Under the pieces are notes generated by a model. It was not told where the DNA came from. It saw only the letters and a list, made by a program, of their open reading frames with translations, and made no database searches. Positions 61,401 through 64,000 of a stretch of DNA of 64,000 nt are shown here, one piece after another. Made by a program: the position numbers and the translations under genes. This DNA comes from Heligmosomoides polygyrus polygyrus. Taxonomy: Eukaryota > Nematoda > Chromadorea > Rhabditida > Heligmosomidae. The stretch is taken from the NCBI GenBank assembly GCA_947396885.1, contig OX377206.1:87107960-87171959 (forward strand), written 5' to 3'. Each line of letters begins with the position of its first letter. The first letter of the stretch is position 1.

Positions 61401-64000
61401 ACGCACTGGATGAATCCACGGCGCAATCTTTTCGTAATAACTGCAGAAGGATTTTCGCTTCTAAATAGTATAATAAGAAAAGGTAGAAATTCAAAGAAGT
61501 ATAGAAACGGGCAAAATGTCAAAATTTCTTAAGTCTAAGTAAATCTTTAAAAATCTAAAATTCTAAGTAAACACAATAATGTTTCATAATATAAAAGATA
61601 TAAAAAGGTTTGATTCGTCACTGTCTTCAGACGAACCGTTGTGTTATGCTTCTCCCGTGGCTGTTCAGTGAAGAAGAGGAGCATTTTCTAAGATGATAAA
61701 AGCTGTGTATATGTGAAGGGAGATAGAAAAAATGAATATGGAAGAGAGATCAGATGAAGAAAACAAAATGCTTTTCTCAGTATATATCACTGACTGGCCA
61801 CAAATTCTGAAAGTGCATCCAAGTTTGGAGGTAAAAATCTCCGCAGACGATATAAGAATTTACTGCGCTTACAATTGATGAAATACAAATACACCAAAAT
61901 TTGATGCATCAACGGATCTCACCCTCTGTACGCAGTATGATGGAATGGTCTAGTAAATGGTAGATTCCAATTATCTTGGAAAATACAATACACCTTCATT
62001 AGGACCATATCCAGCGCCCTCCTACAGCTTTAATGAGGTTACACACCAGGACCCGTCCCGGAATCGTGTGTGTAGAAGGTCGTAGACCTAGCGCACTTTA
62101 TAGCTGACGACCAAGATGATGTCTTTCCGGTAGCTTTTGCTTTGACCTTTTATGCTTTCGAAGACTTTTATATAATATTTATTGGGTTGGCGCATAAGTT
62201 CTCGGACATTTGATCCCTTCTGAATTGAAAGCGCATTTTCCCGCCAAATTTCTCACATGTATCGTAAATGATCGATAGATCATTTACGCGTCGATACATG
62301 TGAGAAATCTTACTCACCAGATCTCGCTCCTTCTGATTATCATTTGTTTTCAAGCCTTCAACGCTACTTGGACGGCCAGCAATTTAGGAACCGAGAGGAT
62401 GTCGAGGAGGCACTGCTCACATTTCTCGAATCACAACCGGCCACGTTTTGGAGGAAAGGCATCCATGACTTACCAGCACGTTGGCGAAAGACAATTGATT
62501 TGAAGGGTGGTCACTTCAAATGATTTGATATTGTTGTTCGTATGTCGTGATAATAAATAATCCATGCCCCAAATGTCCGAGAACTTATGCACCAACCTAA
62601 TACTTTTATTATAATAAAACAAAACAGGGCTACTCTTGGCGAAGCAAACAAACAGATGTTGTGAAACCTCTTAGGACAGGGCATTGTCTGCTATTCTAAA
62701 AAAATCAAATTGCAATCCGCGCTTTCCTTTTTTCTCTCTATTAGAGTTTTATTTCTTTTATTTCTTTTCATTTCTTGAGTTGTTCCTGAAATTTCATCTC
62801 GGTTAATAGTTTGTCATTATTACTGTTGTTCTGTTCTAATGTTTGTGTTTACGCTTGATATTGAGCGCACTATCATGTCGCCTGAATAAATAAATAAATA
62901 AAAGATGAAAAAGAATGAGTATGAAAAGACAGAGAACTTAATAAATGATAACGATAAGGTGATCAACTGTAATGACAAGACCTTGCCGTACATCACGGGA
63001 TGATGCCCAGGGCGCGTTGAGGATTACATACGCTTCTCGACGAAGAGCAATCTCGCAGTGCCTTCCCTTGCCCAGTTTCGTAGACCACCCCGGTAACGAG
63101 GAGCGGAGCAGGGAATCACGGTCCTGTGATTGGGCGAGCAGACTAGCTCCACGGTGGCGCTGGCCATCATCCCGAAAAGTACCGAATTTATTTATTTATT
63201 TATTTATTTATTTAAAGACGCGAGCTACAGTCACACGCGTAAGCATTCAATAAAATGAAGAGGGTAGAACAGTGTTACAGAACAGCAGATAAAACTATTG
63301 CAGAAACACAGACCATTAAAATATGCCATTAATGCATCTAACTTCCTATGTGGCTACAAGAGAGTAAGGTCTTAAGAACTTGTACAGAGTAACTCAGGAC
63401 GAGCTCATCGTTGTTCAGTGACGAGTTTACCTCCTTAATGCTCCTGTATGTAAGGAAATTTGCCCTAACCCTGGATCTAGCCATGTGAATTTAATGACAA
63501 TCCAGACATAATGGCAACTCTTTTAGAAATTCGGTGTCTGAAAGAATTTTCAACGGAAAAAATTGAAAGTGAAAAATTCTGATATTAGAAGTTTATCACC
63601 ACTTGCACAATGTATGCCCAACTCGATTCCAAGGATTTTGACGTGAAAGGCCATCAATTTGCTTTAAAATTGTCCGCTTTGATTTAAACTATTTTCCTTA
63701 ATTTGAAAAGTGTACAATTTAAAGTGACGTTGATATAAACAAACAACAACCAATAAAAGTGTGCAGGGATGAAAAAGAATAGAAGAGAAGAAAATAAGGA
63801 ATGAGTAATAAATGCCCAACTACAACATTCAATCGTGCAAGGTAGGTGATTTCAAAAACAAATTTCTTACGCGAACATTTGTTACTATAATTGGTTCAAA
63901 AACAACTGTGAAACTGCCATACCTTGAGAAACTAGATGTCCGAACAGAATGTGAGGAAACGAGTAGAGGAGAAATGCGTTCGCCAGCAATGCTGTCTGCC
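52290..64000 (-). CDS. FMRFamide-receptor-like neuropeptide GPCR (partial: TM2 to TM7)
   Basis: This is a class A GPCR on the plasma membrane, expected to bind an FMRFamide-like peptide and signal through G proteins. Six exons with consistent phases give about 283 residues: TM2 (LLANAFLLYSFPHILFGH), TM3 with TIDRYLALCQPLKHR, TM4 (RLMVIVSLLAVVFSSPRFFE), an extracellular loop with two Cys, TM5 (YHVLLAMLFVTLCPCLLLSA), TM6 (NIMLVLVIAKFLISDILPTV) and TM7 (LFVDLSNFLIVLNCSSNFWV). The DRY motif is intact. The NPxxY site is replaced by an NCSSNFWVF variant. FWGKRFRRSCR follows as the start of the tail. The 5' exons with TM1 lie beyond position 64000 and the C-terminal tail exon was not found. Introns of 67 and 81 nt alternate with introns up to 6.4 kb full of SINEs and mariners. 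Confidence 0.88.
53277..53370 (-). CDS. Receptor exon with TM6
   Basis: Acceptor CCTTTTCAG, donor GTAAGT. It encodes KEHKANIMLVLVIAKFLISD and VIDVIEH. Phase 2 into phase 0. Confidence 0.9.
53438..53625 (-). CDS. Receptor exon with TM5 and third intracellular loop
   Basis: Acceptor TTCCAG, donor GTAGGT. It encodes VYWSVYHVLLAMLFVTLCPC and the cytoplasmic loop ending LATK. The 67 nt intron to the next exon is typical for nematodes. Confidence 0.9.
53640..54480. repeat. ATCGAT-rich satellite-like patch (53835-54080) in a receptor intron
   Basis: CATCATCATCATCATTATC, then ATATCGATCGATATTGG and AGAAAATCGATAGTGCCGAT units recur. A short TTTA tract lies at 53735-53752. The remainder shows no feature. 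Confidence 0.5.
54487..54545 (+). repeat. tRNA-like 3' half
   Basis: CGCCCGGTCAGCAGGAGGTG then GTGGTTCGAGTCCCACCTGG: the T arm GTGG-TTCGAGT-CCAC pairs well. It is the same family as the hairpin at 27928-28018. Confidence 0.5.
54665..54945 (+). repeat. SINE family A, near-full copy in a receptor intron
   Basis: CAGAGAAGAAGGTGCCGGCA head to AATGCCGTCCTTATCCTTTA. The A-box region is eroded. Confidence 0.85.
55087..55255 (-). repeat. SINE family A, 3' two-thirds, divergent
   Basis: GACGCCACGCATACTGCTTC to CCAACTCGTGGGCCCCAGAG. Confidence 0.65.
55256..55545. other. No gene seen in this part of the receptor intron
   Basis: Mixed sequence with a short frame but no receptor exon. Confidence 0.4.
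55546..55708 (-). repeat. SINE family A, internally deleted copy
   Basis: CATGCGCCACACATTCTGCT joins the head CTCCCCTCCGACTGTGCTGC with the central body missing. Confidence 0.7.
56163..56401 (-). repeat. SINE family A, divergent copy
   Basis: GACTGCGCCGCGTATTCTAC to GTGCCTCCATCGACTCCGCT. Confidence 0.7.
56467..56755 (+). repeat. SINE family A, near-full copy
   Basis: GGTGAGCGCCGTCGGAGGAG head to GTCGAACTTTATCCTTTGGC. Confidence 0.82.
56877..57136 (-). repeat. SINE family A copy, 42 nt below a receptor donor site
   Basis: GCGGGATGTGCCGCGCATTC to TCTCCCCCGACTGTGCTGCC. Its head end lies 42 nt past the donor of the TM4 exon. Confidence 0.8.
57178..57319 (-). CDS. Receptor exon with TM4 and second extracellular loop
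   Basis: Acceptor TTTTTTAG, donor GTGTGG. It encodes SRVKRLMVIVSLLAVVFSSP, RFFEVHVIQLCNEHNDC and DRTALFE. Confidence 0.9.
57401..57545 (-). CDS. Receptor exon with TM3 and DRY motif
   Basis: Acceptor CGTTTTTAG, donor GTCTGA. It encodes NYVYIYPYVYTFANTTHTGS, WIVLTLTIDRYLALCQPLKH and RAIGKK. Confidence 0.92.
57598..57876 (-). repeat. SINE family A copy, about 50 nt above a receptor acceptor
   Basis: GCGGGATGCGCTACGCATTC to CTTGTTCGACTGCGCTTCCA. It lies directly upstream (minus strand) of the TM3 exon. Confidence 0.82.
57957..58253 (+). repeat. SINE family A, near-full copy
   Basis: CTTGTGTAGCGCAGTCGAAG head to TTGTCCTTTATCTTTTTCC. Confidence 0.88.
58970..59155 (-). pseudogene. mariner transposase C-terminal fragment (left half)
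   Basis: It reads MPQKIEDLDWERQTHPLYST and DLAPSDYHIFSSVQYFSVGR, including the third catalytic Asp. Confidence 0.8.
59290..59625 (+). pseudogene. mariner transposase C-terminal fragment (right half)
   Basis: It reads IIFQQDNARSHVTNRELQKI (second Asp), then PYSTGCAPND followed by a stop, then the same VGGRFINVGEVKMHLQGFLA end as the left half. Stops make it dead. Confidence 0.75.
59988..60200 (-). repeat. SINE family A, 3' part, divergent
   Basis: GAGATGCGCCACGCATTCTA and CTTCTACGGGATATCGTAGA start the copy. The rest is eroded. Confidence 0.65.
60201..61190. other. No gene seen (inside the long receptor intron)
   Basis: Mixed sequence with no supported exon or repeat. Confidence 0.4.
61195..61310 (+). 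repeat. RTE-type LINE 3' end fragment
   Basis: VAGVHPDLALDRER, then RQDTRIANRAKKRDRH and a GAAGAAGAAG tail. It is the same 3' end as 2115-2345. Confidence 0.75.
61600..61690 (-). repeat. Degenerate second copy of the hammerhead-like motif
   Basis: The minus strand keeps the layout of 11132-11216: TCTTCA, CTGAACA, GCCAC, linker, GGTTC, GTC, TGAAGA, CA, GTGAC, GAATC, AACC. The core CUGAUGA and GAAA are mutated, so no activity is expected. It shows that the motif is a repeated unit. Confidence 0.55.
61700..62180. other. No gene seen
   Basis: AT-rich sequence between the degenerate RNA motif and the small mariner. No coding frame is supported. Confidence 0.4.
62182..62600 (+). mobile_element. 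Internally deleted mariner with an inverted duplication
   Basis: The ends match the full mariner at 34191-35456 and have TA flanks. After the 5' end, TTTCTCACATGTATCG and TAAATGATC are followed by their own inverted copy. The sequence then jumps to the transposase C-terminus DLAPSDYHLFSSLQRYLDGQ to KTIDLKGGHFK. About 850 nt of the middle are gone. Confidence 0.85.
62745..62905 (+). repeat. CR1-like 3' tail fragment
   Basis: ATTGAGCGCACTATCATGTC and GCCTGAATAAATAAATAAAT end as a LINE-like (AAAT)n tail. Confidence 0.4.
63186..63500 (-). repeat. CR1-like LINE 3' fragment
   Basis: On the minus strand ARSRVRANFLTYRSIKEVN matches the ARTRVRSDFLTYRILKDFN block of 31860-32640. The (TAAA)n tail lies at 63186-63215. 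Confidence 0.7.
63501..63922. other. Receptor intron, family J-like AT-rich sequence
   Basis: TTTGATTTAAACTATTTTCC and AATTTGAAAAGTGTACAATT resemble parts of the repeat at 3975-4800. No exon. Confidence 0.35.
63923..64000 (-). CDS. Receptor exon with TM2, continuing past the window edge
   Basis: It encodes QTALLANAFLLYSFPHILFG and HLVSQ, then a phase 1 donor GTATGG that joins exactly to the TM3 exon. The assignment rests on phase, hydrophobicity and order. Confidence 0.7.

Overview
This is nuclear DNA of a nematode, most likely a clade V strongylid (hookworm-like) worm. The evidence is two multi-exon genes with TTTCAG-type acceptors and many 53-81 nt introns, a pyrimidine-CAG site three bases before a start codon that fits spliced-leader trans-splicing, an FRPR-type neuropeptide receptor, and a dense load of mariner, RTE, CR1 and Penelope-like elements. 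The species itself is an inference. There is no sign of bacterial gene organisation.

Layout. Positions 1-24.8 kb hold no complete gene that I can defend. This part contains tRNA-derived SINE copies, a tRNA-like sequence (349-420), a possible GC-rich 3'-terminal exon (about 1071-1324), palindromic MITEs, a degenerate Tc1/mariner transposase (8.6-9.4 kb), a truncated Penelope-like reverse transcriptase (11.4-12.8 kb) followed on the same strand by a hammerhead-like RNA motif (11.13-11.22 kb), an RTE-like LINE 3' end (14.7-15.4 kb), two large inverted-repeat pairs (17.0-18.2 and 21.4-23.1 kb) and a short unassigned coding fragment (18.85-19.2 kb).

Positions 24831-45931 (+) are one gene that I rebuilt by hand from 19 exons. 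All exon phases agree, and the product of about 776 residues is a complete TBC1D16-type Rab GTPase-activating protein, with both catalytic fingers present. Seven of its introns are 53-69 nt. The long ones are packed with SINEs, two mariners, a CR1 fragment, an RTE fragment, MITEs and ATCGAT-rich satellite-like DNA.

From about 52290 to beyond the right edge (-) lies an FMRFamide-receptor-like class A GPCR. Six exons are identified, running from TM2 to the end of TM7. The 5' end lies outside the window and the C-terminal tail is unassigned. The two genes converge, with their 3' ends facing each other across about 6.4 kb of repeats.

The two genes have no obvious joint function: one tunes Rab GTPases in membrane traffic, the other is a neuropeptide receptor. 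The most unusual signal is the hammerhead-like motif downstream of the Penelope-like RT. All three ribozyme strands and all three helices are present, but the strands are in a non-standard order.
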